Of a stretch of DNA of 36,085 nucleotides, positions 1 through 8,785 are shown one piece after another. Position numbers and translations under genes: made by a program. Origin of the DNA: an uncultured cyanobacterium (GTDB lineage: Bacteria > Cyanobacteriota > Cyanobacteriia > Thermosynechococcales > Thermosynechococcaceae); contig CALFCG010000118.1 in NCBI GenBank assembly GCA_937951315.1, positions 1 through 36,085 of the forward strand. Direction: 5' to 3'. Numbering within the stretch: position 1 is the stretch's first letter; each line of letters starts with the position of its first letter. Below the pieces are notes generated by a model. That model made no database searches. It was given only the letters and a program-made list of their open reading frames with translations, and had not been told where the DNA came from.

Positions 1-593
1 CCTGTCTTGCCGAGCATATTGCTGACATGACTCTCCACTGTTCGCTGACTCACGCTCAATCCCGTTGCTATCTCACGGTTCGACATTCCCTTGGCCACCA
101 ACTGAATCACTTTTTGCTCCGTTGGTGTTAAATCAACATCAAAGGGAACATTAATAGAAACTTCGCCCTCTATCGGTGCATTTTTTTGCTGCTGCATGCG
201 CGCTGTTTGCTTCAGCGAGGCTTCAATTTGAGCCACTAATTCATCCGGCTCAAAGGGTTTTACCATGTAAACATCAGCGCCAGTATTTAAACCCGTTACC
301 CGATCTTGTATTTGTCCTTTGGCAGATAAAAATAATACAGGTAACCAACTTGTTTGGGGGTTGTCTCGAACCCGTTTTACAAATGAATAGCCATCCATCT
401 CCGGCATCATGACATCGCAGATGATCAGACTCGGTAGATCCTTCTCTAGGACTCTCAAAGCTTCGCGGCCATTCTTGGCGGTGACGACCTCATAGCCTCG
501 CAGCTCTAAATAATCCTTAACTAATAAAACAAGATTTGGATCATCATCAATGAGCAGCAGTTTATTCTGTTCGGTTGTGCTTAAGTCTGGCAT
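1..593 (-). CDS. NarL/LuxR-family response regulator, C-terminus cut by window edge
   Basis: Translating the minus strand from the ATG at 593 gives 197 uninterrupted codons running off the window. Residues 10-128 form a receiver domain: acidic pocket D16-D18, phospho-acceptor D60 in the segment IICDVMMPEMDGY, and the conserved lysine K112 in VKPF. After a short linker a LuxR/GerE helix-turn-helix begins near residue 154 (LTPTEQKVIQLVAKGMSNRE) and reaches SHVSNMLGKTG at the edge, so only the last part of the DNA-binding domain is missing. It should be a DNA-binding two-component regulator. No sensor kinase is visible nearby; an HPt protein lies two genes upstream on the same strand. The family includes the cyanobacterial/plastid Ycf29 (Rre1) type, but I cannot assign it to that orthologue group. 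Domain call is firm, target unknown. Confidence 0.9.
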   Translation of the reverse strand, partial: MPDLSTTEQNKLLLIDDDPNLVLLVKDYLELRGYEVVTAKNGREALRVLEKDLPSLIICDVMMPEMDGYSFVKRVRDNPQTSWLPVLFLSAKGQIQDRVTGLNTGADVYMVKPFEPDELVAQIEASLKQTARMQQQKNAPIEGEVSINVPFDVDLTPTEQKVIQLVAKGMSNREIATGLSVSQRTVESHVSNMLGKT

Positions 594-744
594 GCTTAGG
601 AGTCCAATCTGGCGTCTATATTGATTAACTAATATTGAGTCGTGAATGGGCGAGATCGCGTGTACAAATGATTAAAACTACGATGAATCTTCACAACGGA
701 ACGAAAATAAATAAACCTGTACTGGCACTAGTGTGTATTGTGGC

Positions 745-1773
745 CTAAGAAATGACATTCATGTCAGTGATTACGGATTTTTTAAGGACTTCGAGTTGTG
801 ACCAGATCTTTTGCAGTAAGGGATCTAACCCCATCTTTGCGACGGCTGAAATCGCTAAGACAGGAGTTGAGCTGGCCTGCTGGACTTGCTCCAAAGTATG
901 CCCCAATTGATCTGGCAATAGTGCATCGACTTTATTTAAAACTACAACTTGGTGTCTTTTAGCGAGTTCCCCATCGTAGGCTTGCAATTCTGTCTGGATC
1001 GTATGGTAGTTCTTCACTGGATCTTCTGCTGTCGCGTCAATGAGGTGAACTAAGAGTCGAGTTCGTTCCACGTGTCGAAGAAAGTCATGCCCTAAGCCTG
1101 TCCCCTCATGGGCTCCTGCAATTAAGCCCGGGATATCAGCGAAGACAATTCCATCCCCTCCTGGATGGGGGACCACACCCAGATTGGGGATCAAGGTTGT
1201 AAAGGGATAATCTGCAATTTTAGGACGGGCTGCCGATAGGACTGCTATCAGGGTCGATTTGCCTGCATTGGGTAGGCCAATAATGCCCACATCGGCGAGT
1301 AGTTTGAGCTCTAATCGCAGGTTTCGTTCCTGGCCCAACAAGCCTGGCAGTGCATGTTCAGGTGCTCGGGTGCGATTACTTAAAAAATGCTTGTTCCCCA
1401 AGCCACCTTTGCCACCGATGGCAACGTTTAAGGTCTGATCAACTTCGGTGAGATCCCCGAGAAGTTCATTCGTATCAATGTCGTATACCGCCGTACCACA
1501 AGGGACTTCGACGATTAAATCGTTTCCCCCTGCACCTGTGAGATTCTTGGGGCCTCCCTTTCGTCCATCTTGGGCGGCGAAAATACGAGCATACTTAAAA
1601 TCCAGTAAAGTTTGCAGATTCGAGACCGCTTGTAAAATGACGGAGCCACCTTTACCGCCATTGCCACCCGCGGGTCCTCCTGCAGGTACATATTTCTCGC
1701 GGCGGAAGGCCACCATGCCATCGCCTCCCTTACCTCCCTGGACTCGAATATCGGCTTGATCAATAAATCGCAT
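745..1773 (-). CDS. obgE: GTPase Obg/CgtA
   Basis: A 342-residue protein with the full Obg layout. Residues 1-158 are the glycine-rich Obg fold, beginning [20 protein letters not shown] with the [12 protein letters not shown] stretch. The G domain follows: P-loop GLPNAGKS (166-173), FTT switch I (191-193), DIPG switch II (213-216), NKVD (280-283) and SA near 309. Obg proteins bind the 50S ribosomal subunit and act in ribosome maturation and stress responses; this is family knowledge. The C-terminus is short, without an extended acidic OCT tail. It reads from an ATG at 1773, about 100 bases after the HPt gene and 150 bases before the response regulator, all on the same strand. Confidence 0.97.
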   Translation of the reverse strand: MRFIDQADIRVQGGKGGDGMVAFRREKYVPAGGPAGGNGGKGGSVILQAVSNLQTLLDFKYARIFAAQDGRKGGPKNLTGAGGNDLIVEVPCGTAVYDIDTNELLGDLTEVDQTLNVAIGGKGGLGNKHFLSNRTRAPEHALPGLLGQERNLRLELKLLADVGIIGLPNAGKSTLIAVLSAARPKIADYPFTTLIPNLGVVPHPGGDGIVFADIPGLIAGAHEGTGLGHDFLRHVERTRLLVHLIDATAEDPVKNYHTIQTELQAYDGELAKRHQVVVLNKVDALLPDQLGHTLEQVQQASSTPVLAISAVAKMGLDPLLQKIWSQLEVLKKSVITDMNVIS

Positions 1774-1872
1774 TTAGCGGTTCGTATCCCCAAAATATGT
1801 ACTTTGATTGTAGAGGTTGGCTCTAGCATCCATTGTGGTTGCTTGCCGAAGTCTGTTTACTTGCTATGGGAA

Positions 1873-2265
1873 TTAGGCGGGGGGCCACTGCCGGACTTGA
1901 GTGATGACCTCTGTAAAAGCCTGTTTGAGGTGGGATAACTGAGAGGCATAGCTTGCCCTGATCCCATGTTTGGCGTCTTGCTCAATTTGAGTGGCAATCG
2001 CCTGAAAGGAGTAGGCTCCAATATTGCCGCTTGCCCCCTTGAGGTGATGCGCTTCTTGGCGAATAATCTCTAGACGTTGTGAGATGTTGCTCTCCTTTGA
2101 GTCTGCCTCCTCCAGCGTCATGATCTGGGCGATTGCCTCTTCAATCCCCTGAAGATGCTGTTCTGCATCCGTGATAAACAGTTCAAGTAGTTCCTGTTCG
2201 AATTCGAGATCCCCTCCAGAATATTCCTGTAAGCGACGGGGATCGATGGGGGTTGGAAAAGCCAT
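1873..2265 (-). CDS. HPt (histidine phosphotransfer) domain protein
   Basis: A 130-residue single-domain protein. The helical segment EAHHLKGASGNIGA contains the HPt signature H-x-L-K-G, making H73 the likely phosphorylated histidine. HPt proteins shuttle phosphate between hybrid kinases and response regulators. The open frame reaches a TTG at 2295, but the ATG at 2265 has an AGGGTGG-like ribosome site in front and starts with the natural helix, so I use it. No histidine kinase lies in the window; the nearest possible acceptor is the response regulator at the left edge, with obgE between them. That pairing is only inferred from distance. Confidence 0.85.
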   Translation of the reverse strand: MAFPTPIDPRRLQEYSGGDLEFEQELLELFITDAEQHLQGIEEAIAQIMTLEEADSKESNISQRLEIIRQEAHHLKGASGNIGAYSFQAIATQIEQDAKHGIRASYASQLSHLKQAFTEVITQVRQWPPA

Positions 2266-2326
2266 GAGTGTTATCCACCCTTGAAAACGGACCAATGTTC
2301 AATGTGATGTCTGAGATTGCAGACGT

Positions 2327-3778
2327 TTACGGTTTGAGATCAGGTTGGGCCTGGCTAAAGACTTTATATGTCATTTTAGAAATCTTGCGAATGAGTTCCT
2401 GAGCACGAGGGTCATTATGCGGCCGCTCGACCATCACCGTGGCGACATAGTGCTGACCATTTGGCATTTCAATGAGGCCTGTGTCTCCTACAATTGAACC
2501 AATGTCTCCAGTCTTATGGGCAATCGTTGCATCCGATGCTAACCCGCGGGGTAGAAGTGTCTTTGTTCTTGTCTGCCTCATAATTTTGAGGGCCTGATCG
2601 CGACTCTCGTCTGATAGCAACTCACCGCGCTTCAGCTTGAGCATGAGGGTGGACAAGTCCTGGGGGCTGATAGTGTTCGTTCCATCTAAGTCAGGCAGAG
2701 GGTTCCGAATTTTAGTGTGCTGGAGTCCCCAACCCCGAAATTGGCGATTCAGAGTATCTTCACCGCCGAGTAGATCAATCAGCATGTTTGTGGCGGTATT
2801 GTCACTGATCGTGATCATTTTTTCCGCTGTTTCCAGGGCGCTGAACTCAGTGCCAGGGGGTTGGTACTGCATCGTTCCGGCTTCGGTTGCCATGAGATCA
2901 GCACGCATGACCAACTTGTCGTCAAGGCTAAGTTCACCGGCATCAAGTGCCTGAAAAAAGGCCAGTAGCACTGGTACTTTTATGGTACTGGCCGCTGAGA
3001 ATGCTTGGTCCCCTGATATATCTAAGGTTGCTCCTGTGCTTGCATTGAGGAAATACAGACCTGGCGTCAAGCCCTTTTGGGCATCAGCCATCTGCCCGAT
3101 TTTAGATTTGAGGGCATCCAGTGCGAGTTGTTGGGGGTGTCGAGGTTGACTGACGGTTGGTTGAGTTGCTTCTTCTGCAAGGGTTGTACCAACTGATGAG
3201 TTCGAGCCAATCGCAGAACTGGAAGCATTGGGCAGTGCTTGTGCTGTTGAGGCCTGAGGGACATGTAGGACTTCTGTCGAGCCGGTTAAGAGAGTCGACC
3301 GAGGCGTTGGATCAACAACGGCAAGGATTGTGCCGGCGATTGCGCCGACCCCCAATCCCATGACCAAGAGTCTCATTGGGTAAAGGAGCGGCCGCTTTCG
3401 TGCCGGAGTTTCCCGGCGCGGAGGCTTTAACGATTTGATTTGGGATTGACTTGAATGGATGCCTGTTTTTAATGCAGGCGATATGGCTATCTGTTGTATC
3501 TCTTCTGTCTTGCGAGCCCCTTTCTGACGAGGAGCGCTGAGCGACTGATGGGAGTTTACGCGTGACACTTTAGAACGCACTGATGGTGTGGATGACATCA
3601 GTGGGGGACGACGGGTAGAAGTGGGGCCAGGCTTGGTCGTCTGGTAGCGCCGTTGTTGAGATTGCGTCTGCCCTGTTAACTGAGTACGTCGAGCCTGTTG
3701 ATGAGCAAGCTGCCGTCGCTGTTTCAAAAGATATCGACGTTTCCGGTAACTTAATGTTTGTCCAGAGCTTTGTAACAC
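2327..3778 (-). CDS. Membrane-anchored class A beta-lactamase-like serine hydrolase
   Basis: A 483-residue protein from a GTG at 3778 preceded by AAGGAG at 8 bases. Residues 1-130 are strongly basic and rich in Q, R and S, followed by one membrane segment (about 133-153, RLLVMGLGVGAIAGTILAVV), so the enzyme domain would be exported but anchored. The catalytic domain (about 215-475) shows the serine-lysine motif S264-T-I-K267, SDN (325-327) and K422-T-G424. The glutamate motif of the omega loop (ExxLN in class A enzymes) is missing: residues 351-385 contain no glutamate, only NPLPDLDGTNTIS. It may therefore be a penicillin-binding or slow-acylating relative, not a resistance enzyme. It lies between the HPt gene and trmJ, each separated by a small gap. 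Confidence 0.85.
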   Translation of the reverse strand: MLQSSGQTLSYRKRRYLLKQRRQLAHQQARRTQLTGQTQSQQRRYQTTKPGPTSTRRPPLMSSTPSVRSKVSRVNSHQSLSAPRQKGARKTEEIQQIAISPALKTGIHSSQSQIKSLKPPRRETPARKRPLLYPMRLLVMGLGVGAIAGTILAVVDPTPRSTLLTGSTEVLHVPQASTAQALPNASSSAIGSNSSVGTTLAEEATQPTVSQPRHPQQLALDALKSKIGQMADAQKGLTPGLYFLNASTGATLDISGDQAFSAASTIKVPVLLAFFQALDAGELSLDDKLVMRADLMATEAGTMQYQPPGTEFSALETAEKMITISDNTATNMLIDLLGGEDTLNRQFRGWGLQHTKIRNPLPDLDGTNTISPQDLSTLMLKLKRGELLSDESRDQALKIMRQTRTKTLLPRGLASDATIAHKTGDIGSIVGDTGLIEMPNGQHYVATVMVERPHNDPRAQELIRKISKMTYKVFSQAQPDLKP

Positions 3779-3834
3779 TGGGGATTCTCCTTAATTAAGC
3801 GACCTGGTAGTAAACAGTTAAAAAAGATAGAGAC

Positions 3835-3910
3835 AAAACGCTAAGAGCCTGCAGTCATGAAGGACAGATAGATTAATTTGCCTCAATCGTTCATGATACT
3901 TTAGCGTTTT
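3835..3910. repeat. Nested imperfect inverted repeat between trmJ and the beta-lactamase-like gene
   Basis: Outer arms AAAACGCTAA (3835-3844) and TTAGCGTTTT (3901-3910) are perfect 10-bp complements. Inner arms TCATGAA (3855-3861) and TTCATGA (3890-3896) are also perfect. Read on the minus strand it follows trmJ and ends in GTTTT, so it could act as a long-looped terminator, or as a structured leader for the next gene. Function is inferred. Confidence 0.5.
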
Positions 3911-3983
3911 ATGCGCTGGCTGTATTAAAGTATCTGTTTTTTCGCTAGACTGCCACGGTTGTAAAGCAATCTAGGCCTAAATC

Positions 3984-4745
3984 TTAACGAGTCTGAGACA
4001 GCTTCCAGTTGATCTGACGGTTTATGCCGCGCAACATTGCTAGCTCTGCTTCGGATAGATTGGCCCGGTTAAAGAGACGACGTACCTTCATCATTCGTGC
4101 GTGTGCTGTATGGGGGTACAGAAATCCGACATCTAGGAGAAGGGCCTCAAGCTGTTCATAATGGGCCTCCATTTGCTCTAGTGTCGCTGGCACATGGTCA
4201 TTGGGCAAGGCTGCCGGTAGGTTTGTTTGTGGTGAAGTTTCGTCGGCATCAATGACTGCCTGATGTAACTCATAGGCACATACTGCAACAGCTTGCGCTA
4301 AATTTAGTGCTCTGTATTCCTCGCTGGTGGGAATACACAAAAAGCGCTGGGCAAAATTCAATTCTTGGTTGCTTAAGCCTCTATCTTCTGGACCGAAAAT
4401 CAGAGCAGAAGGGCTATCGAGCAGCCAGGGGAGCGCGGTGCGAGGCGGGTGCGGTGTAATGGCAAGGTGGCGTTGGCTACGCGCCGTTGTGGCAATGGCG
4501 CGCTGACAGCCAACGAGGGCTGCAGGTAACGTGGCCGTTTGCTGGGCTGATTCGAGGATATCTTTCGCATGGACTGCCATCCACTGAGCTTCTTGCCCGA
4601 GGGGATCACATTGAGGATTGACCAAGGTCAGGTGATGAAGCCCCATATTTTTCATGATCCGGGCCACTGATCCGATATTGCCAGAACCTGCTGGTTCAAC
4701 TAAGACGATTCGAATATTATTTAGTCTTTGTCGGGGGAGACTCAT
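3984..4745 (-). CDS. trmJ: tRNA (cytidine/uridine-32-2'-O)-methyltransferase TrmJ family
   Basis: A 253-residue SPOUT (trefoil knot) methyltransferase. The three SPOUT motifs are visible: the N-terminal VLVEPAGSGNIGSVARIMKN (around 14-33), LIFGPEDRGLSNQEL (115-129), and the S-adenosylmethionine-binding knot IPTSEEYRALNLAQAV (138-153). TrmJ methylates the 2'-OH of position 32 in the tRNA anticodon loop. The C-terminal helical extension after residue 185 (EQMEAHYEQLEALLLDVGF) is typical of TrmJ against shorter TrmL proteins. ATG at 4745 starts right at the conserved domain. Substrate range (Cm32 only or both Cm32 and Um32) cannot be read from sequence. Confidence 0.93.
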   Translation of the reverse strand: MSLPRQRLNNIRIVLVEPAGSGNIGSVARIMKNMGLHHLTLVNPQCDPLGQEAQWMAVHAKDILESAQQTATLPAALVGCQRAIATTARSQRHLAITPHPPRTALPWLLDSPSALIFGPEDRGLSNQELNFAQRFLCIPTSEEYRALNLAQAVAVCAYELHQAVIDADETSPQTNLPAALPNDHVPATLEQMEAHYEQLEALLLDVGFLYPHTAHARMMKVRRLFNRANLSEAELAMLRGINRQINWKLSQTR

Positions 4746-5097
4746 TTTTTGTCTTGAGCCTCAATAGATAATAGAGTGATCATCGATTTTTGAGAGGATA
4801 ACGCCAGCCCTACTCTATTTAGGATGTGGGTCTCTAGCATACAAGCAATGCTTGAGTTGTACTTTAAGAAAATTTGTGTTGACACAACTCCGATAATCCC
4901 GCACACTCTGGTTAAAACACGTACTCTAGAGATATTAGGGGATAGCTAATTTCACTGTTGCTAATGTTTTTGGCAGTGATTCAGCGAATGTAGAGCCATC
5001 TGGGGGCAAGGCTTGTAATCTGCTGTGATATCAGGAAATTCTTGCTATGATGTCGCGTGTAATCCAGTGTGATGCGTGAAGGAGTAAAGCTGAACAG
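4746..5097. other. Divergent intergenic region trmJ / murC
   Basis: 352 bases with no plausible gene, separating divergently read trmJ and murC. It must carry promoters for both. The only element I can point to with some support is an extended -10 for murC (separate entry). A TTGACA at 4879-4884 has no good -10 at 16-18 bases downstream. Confidence 0.6.
5043..5051 (+). promoter_or_regulatory. Candidate extended -10 promoter for murC
   Basis: TGCTATGAT matches the extended -10 pattern TG-n-TATAAT with one mismatch in the hexamer, 46 bases before the murC ATG. There is no convincing -35, which is tolerated for extended -10 promoters. An AAGGAG lies at 5079-5084, 13 bases before the ATG, a slightly long spacing. 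Confidence 0.4.
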
Positions 5098-6606
5098 ATG
5101 CCTGATTCCGTTGATTTAAATGGCCGGCCGCTCCACTTTATTGGGATTGGCGGCATCGGAATGTCGGCCCTTGCTCACGTGTTGCTTAAACGGAATTTGC
5201 CGGTTTCAGGCTCTGATCTGCGCCAAAGTAGTATTACCCAGAAGCTTCAGGCCTTAGGGGCTGAAATCTTTTGGCGGCAGGATGCAGAAAATATATCGAA
5301 GTTGCTGGTGGCGCAGTCTGAGAACCAAGCGACTGGAGAGCCTGCTTCGCCTGTTTTGCCGCAAGTCATTTGTTCAACAGCTATCCATAGTGATAATCCT
5401 GAATACCAAGCAGCTGTGGAACTCGGGTGCCCAATTTTTCATCGTTCAGATATTTTGGCAGCGTTGATTAAAGAAATGCCGTACGGCATTGCCATTGCTG
5501 GAACGCATGGCAAGACGACAACCAGCAGTCTTTTGGGGTACGTGCTGTTGCAGGGACAATTAGACCCTTCTATTGTCGTGGGTGGAGAGGTGGCAGCCTG
5601 GAACGGTAATGCCCGTGTCGGTGAGAGTCCCTACTTGGTGGCTGAAGCCGATGAATCGGATGGGTCTCTGGTGAAATTTTCTCCGCGTGTTGGCGTTATC
5701 ACGAATATCGAACTCGATCATCCGGATCATTACACAACGCTAGATCAGGTCTTAGAAATTTTTCAGGCCTTCGTTGACCATTCTCAGTCTCTCCTTGTGT
5801 GTCTCGACTGTCCGAACATTCGCGAACGTCTCATCCCTGCGAACCCCCAGAAAGATTTCCTAACCTATAGTCTCAAGGAAGAGTCTGGCGCTGATTACTC
5901 GGTACGCCAGGTTATCTACGGATCAACTGGAACAACCGCTCAGGTTCTAGAAAAAGGACAACTTTTAGGAGAGATGCACTGCAGTTTACTGGGGGAGCAT
6001 AACCTGAGTAATGCGCTGGTCTCAGTTGCGATCGCACGTCAACTCGGCCTAGACTTTCCCACGATTGCGGCGGCAGTGGCTGATTTTGAAGGGGCGAAAC
6101 GGCGGTTTGAACATCGTGGGGAAGCCCAAGGGATCTGCTTCATTGATGATTATGCGCACCATCCCAGTGAAATCACCGCAACCCTCGCCTCGGCGCGACT
6201 TCAAGTACAGTCTTCGGAGACTACGCCTGAGCCCACCTATCGGCGGGTTATTGCCGTTTTTCAACCTCATCGGTTTAGCCGGACCCATACCTTCCTAGAG
6301 GAATTTAGCCAAGCCTTTAGTGACGCGGATCTGGTGGTTGTTACCGACATTTATAGCGCTGGTGAAGCCAATTCTGGCCTGATCAATGGTGAACAGGTGA
6401 CAGCGAAAATTGCTGCTAATCATGCCGGTGTTGTGTGCTATGAGCCTGATCTTGTGCAGGTTACAGCATATCTCCGTCAGAATCTTCAGCCTGGTGATCT
6501 CGTCATGTTCCTTGGGGCCGGTAACCTTAACAGTGTTATTCCTGATGTTCTTGTCCATTTTCAAGGTAAAACAGCAGAAGCCATAGATCCGGTGGCCTTA
6601 TCATGA
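5098..6606 (+). CDS. murC: UDP-N-acetylmuramate--L-alanine ligase
   Basis: A 502-residue Mur ligase that adds L-alanine to UDP-MurNAc in the cytoplasm, the first amino-acid step of peptidoglycan precursor synthesis. The N-terminal nucleotide-binding fold shows FIGIGGIGMSALA (14-26), the central domain has the ATP P-loop GTHGKTTT (135-142) and the EADESDGS segment, and the C-terminal domain has FIDDYAHHPSEI and FQPHRFSRT, all MurC hallmarks. The stop codon overlaps the murB start by four bases (ATGA at 6603-6606), so the two are almost certainly translationally coupled. Confidence 0.97.
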   Translation: MPDSVDLNGRPLHFIGIGGIGMSALAHVLLKRNLPVSGSDLRQSSITQKLQALGAEIFWRQDAENISKLLVAQSENQATGEPASPVLPQVICSTAIHSDNPEYQAAVELGCPIFHRSDILAALIKEMPYGIAIAGTHGKTTTSSLLGYVLLQGQLDPSIVVGGEVAAWNGNARVGESPYLVAEADESDGSLVKFSPRVGVITNIELDHPDHYTTLDQVLEIFQAFVDHSQSLLVCLDCPNIRERLIPANPQKDFLTYSLKEESGADYSVRQVIYGSTGTTAQVLEKGQLLGEMHCSLLGEHNLSNALVSVAIARQLGLDFPTIAAAVADFEGAKRRFEHRGEAQGICFIDDYAHHPSEITATLASARLQVQSSETTPEPTYRRVIAVFQPHRFSRTHTFLEEFSQAFSDADLVVVTDIYSAGEANSGLINGEQVTAKIAANHAGVVCYEPDLVQVTAYLRQNLQPGDLVMFLGAGNLNSVIPDVLVHFQGKTAEAIDPVALS

Positions 6607-7523
6607 CTCCTACCCACATTGATCTACCTTCGGGTAGTGAAATCCAGACTCAGTTTACCTTGTCAGATTTAACCACTTTCAAAGTGGGTGGGCCTGCTGA
6701 GTGGTTTGTTGCGCCACAGTCCATTGAAGATCTCCAGGTAAGCTACGGGTGGGCAACAGATAATAATATTTCTGCCACCCTCTTGGGGGCAGGTTCTAAT
6801 CTCTTAATTAGTGATCAGGGGCTTCCGGGTTTAATTATCTCCACGCGTTTCCTCAAGCATCATGAATTTGATGAGCAAACGGGGCGGATCATCGTTGAGG
6901 CTGGGAAATCCCTGCCTAAGCTTGCTAAGCAAGCTGCGCGCAAAGGTTGGGCCGGTTTAGAATGGGCGGTTGGTATTCCAGGAACTGTCGGCGGTGCGGT
7001 GGTGATGAATGCGGGCGCTCACGGCGGGTGTACCGCTGATAATTTGATTGAAGCTCATGTCCTTAATCCTGATGGAACGGTTGAAATTCTTCCGGCATCC
7101 GCTTTGATGTATGCCTATCGATCCTCCATTTTGCAGCAGGAGGATAGACGCCCTCTGATTCGGGCTGTGCTGCAGCTCCAGCCCGGGGCCGACCCCGAAG
7201 TTGTGCAGACGACCACCCAGACTCACCTTAGCCATCGCCTGAATACCCAGCCCTATGACTGGCCAAGTTGTGGTAGTGTCTTCCGCAACCCTCTACCGCG
7301 TTCGGCTGGCTGGTTAATTGAGCAAACCGGTCTCAAAGGCTATCAGCTGGGTGGCGCTCAAGTTGCGCAAAAACATGCCAACTTTATCCTTAACTGTGGG
7401 CATGCTACAGCCAGTGATATCTTTAATCTGATTCGCCATGTTCAGCATCGTGTTGAGCAAAAATGGTCCCTCTCCCTGCATCCAGAAGTCAAAATGTTAG
7501 GAGAATTTCCTCAGGTTGCTTAG
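6603..7523 (+). CDS. murB: UDP-N-acetylenolpyruvoylglucosamine reductase
   Basis: A 306-residue FAD enzyme that reduces UDP-GlcNAc-enolpyruvate to UDP-MurNAc, the step just before MurC. Motifs visible: TFKVGGPAEWF near the N-terminus, the FAD-binding LLGAGSNLLIS, GIPGTVGGAVVMNAGAHGG, and GSVFRNP carrying the catalytic serine, with HANFI near the end. The order murC-murB with an ATGA overlap is common in cyanobacteria, and puts two consecutive pathway enzymes on one message. Confidence 0.97.
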   Translation: MTPTHIDLPSGSEIQTQFTLSDLTTFKVGGPAEWFVAPQSIEDLQVSYGWATDNNISATLLGAGSNLLISDQGLPGLIISTRFLKHHEFDEQTGRIIVEAGKSLPKLAKQAARKGWAGLEWAVGIPGTVGGAVVMNAGAHGGCTADNLIEAHVLNPDGTVEILPASALMYAYRSSILQQEDRRPLIRAVLQLQPGADPEVVQTTTQTHLSHRLNTQPYDWPSCGSVFRNPLPRSAGWLIEQTGLKGYQLGGAQVAQKHANFILNCGHATASDIFNLIRHVQHRVEQKWSLSLHPEVKMLGEFPQVA

Positions 7524-7613
7524 AGATATCCCAAGTATCATATAGAGAGTCTGTGCCCTATGGCTTAGACCTCGAAAGCTTCAATATTCATCTATAGATT
7601 AAAGCTAGGAAAT

Positions 7614-7964
7614 ATGGCAGAAGGACAAGGTTTTGGTTTCGGTCTTGGCAAAATGAAGGAGCTGGCCGAAGCAATCAAGAAAGCACAGCAGGTCCAAGAA
7701 GGTGCCAAGCAGCTTCAAGAAGACCTGGAGGCCATGGAAATCGGAGGTGAATCCGGTGGCGGTATGGTCAAAGTATTTATGAGCGGTAACCAAGAACCCC
7801 TCCGGGTAGAAATTTCTCCGGCTGCAGTCGAAGAGGGTGCGGAAGTTCTCTCTGATCTCGTGGCAGCTGCGATGAAAGATGCCTACATCAAATCGACTAA
7901 CACGATGCGAGAGCGGATGGAAGATCTGACGGGAGGACTAGAGCTGCCGGGTCTTAATATGTGA
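7614..7964 (+). CDS. YbaB/EbfC family nucleoid-associated protein
   Basis: A 116-residue protein of the YbaB/EbfC family, small dimeric DNA-binding proteins that coat the nucleoid. The N-terminus is glycine/phenylalanine rich ([25 protein letters not shown]), followed by the typical [24 protein letters not shown] strand region and a C-terminal helix with [21 protein letters not shown]. It lies 90 bases after murB in the same direction and is followed by a strong terminator, so it is probably the last gene of the murCB operon. Its regulatory role here is unknown. Confidence 0.92.
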   Translation: MAEGQGFGFGLGKMKELAEAIKKAQQVQEGAKQLQEDLEAMEIGGESGGGMVKVFMSGNQEPLRVEISPAAVEEGAEVLSDLVAAAMKDAYIKSTNTMRERMEDLTGGLELPGLNM

Positions 7965-8009
7965 TCGTGACTCATTGTTTATCTTGGTCTAGATTTCCAG
8001 AAAGTCTGT

Positions 8010-8024
8010 TTGAGGTGACCTCAA
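8010..8024. repeat. Perfect 15-base palindrome
   Basis: TTGAGGT-G-ACCTCAA is a perfect odd palindrome about 45 bases after the ybaB stop and upstream of the terminator. It could be a protein-binding site or a short hairpin; function unknown. Confidence 0.35.
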
Positions 8025-8059
8025 GGCAACCTCTAATTCTTCGCTAATTCGTATCAGCC

Positions 8060-8100
8060 AAAAACATGAGCGTTAGCAACCAAAGACGCTCATGTTTTTT
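8060..8100 (+). terminator. Rho-independent terminator after ybaB
   Basis: A perfect 14-bp stem, AAAAACATGAGCGT (8060-8073) with ACGCTCATGTTTTT (8086-8099), loop of 12 bases, ending in a run of six T. The A-run on the left arm makes it look bidirectional, but both flanking genes are on the plus strand. It separates the mur cluster from the str operon. Confidence 0.85.
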
Positions 8101-8185
8101 AGCGACTCCCTGTTCCTTTCAGTCTTATCAAGAAAGCCTGAAATAGCTTCTGGTAGTTGGTTTAGGGCGCAGTTGCTTTTAGGGT

Positions 8186-8215
8186 TTGACAGTTGTTGTC
8201 AGGAGGCGATATAGT
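8186..8215 (+). promoter_or_regulatory. Strong sigma-70-type promoter of the str operon
   Basis: TTGACA (8186-8191) and TATAGT (8210-8215) are 18 bases apart, close to consensus. They sit after the mur terminator and 55-85 bases before the rpsL ATG, which fits the main promoter for rpsL-rpsG-fusA-tuf-rpsJ. Confidence 0.75.
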
Positions 8216-8269
8216 CAGTATTTGGTAAAATAATCACTACTGAGCATACGCTTGCTTCGATATTAATCC

Positions 8270-8650
8270 ATGCCCACAATTCAGCAATTAATCCGTATCC
8301 AACGGCAAGAAATCCTGAAGAAGACGAAGTCTCCAGCTTTGAAAAGCTGTCCCCAGCGCCGGGGCGTCTGCACACGGGTCTACACTACAACACCTAAAAA
8401 ACCGAACTCAGCTTTGAGAAAGGTTGCCAGGGTGCGACTAACCTCTGGTTTTGAGGTAACCGCCTATATCCCGGGTATTGGACATAACCTGCAAGAACAC
8501 TCGGTGGTTATGATTCGTGGCGGTCGTGTGAAGGACTTGCCAGGTGTTCGCTACCACATTATCCGAGGTACTTTAGATACCGCTGGCGTTAAGGATCGTC
8601 GTCAGAGCCGTTCTAAGTATGGTGCCAAAAGACCTAAGCCAGAGAAGTAA
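8270..8650 (+). CDS. rpsL: 30S ribosomal protein S12
   Basis: A 126-residue S12 with the usual start MPTIQQLIR, the decoding-site loop [18 protein letters not shown], and the second loop [14 protein letters not shown]. Both loops match the common streptomycin-sensitive form, with lysines at the two classic positions and no obvious resistance substitution. S12 sits in the decoding centre of the 30S subunit. First gene of the str operon, directly behind a strong promoter. Confidence 0.98.
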   Translation: MPTIQQLIRIQRQEILKKTKSPALKSCPQRRGVCTRVYTTTPKKPNSALRKVARVRLTSGFEVTAYIPGIGHNLQEHSVVMIRGGRVKDLPGVRYHIIRGTLDTAGVKDRRQSRSKYGAKRPKPEK

Positions 8651-8677
8651 AAACTTGATGTTTAGTCTACTAGAAAC

Positions 8678-8696
8678 CAAGGCCTCGGTGGCCTTG
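8678..8696 (+). other. Hairpin between rpsL and rpsG
   Basis: CAAGGCC (8678-8684) and GGCCTTG (8690-8696) form a perfect 7-bp stem with loop TCGGT. There is no T run after it, so it is more likely an RNA-processing or translational-control structure than a terminator. In E. coli, S7 binds the rpsL-rpsG spacer; that this hairpin does the same is a guess. Confidence 0.45.
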
Positions 8697-8785
8697 AGGT
8701 AGGCTTCGAAATTTGTTTAACCGGATTCCAGTCTTTTTACCTTGGCTGGTTTTCCAATCATTCTGAAAGATTAGAGTAGGTTCTC

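Noticed and set aside
4879-4897. TTGACA plus GATAAT as a murC promoter
   Set aside because: The two hexamers are only seven bases apart, too close to work together.
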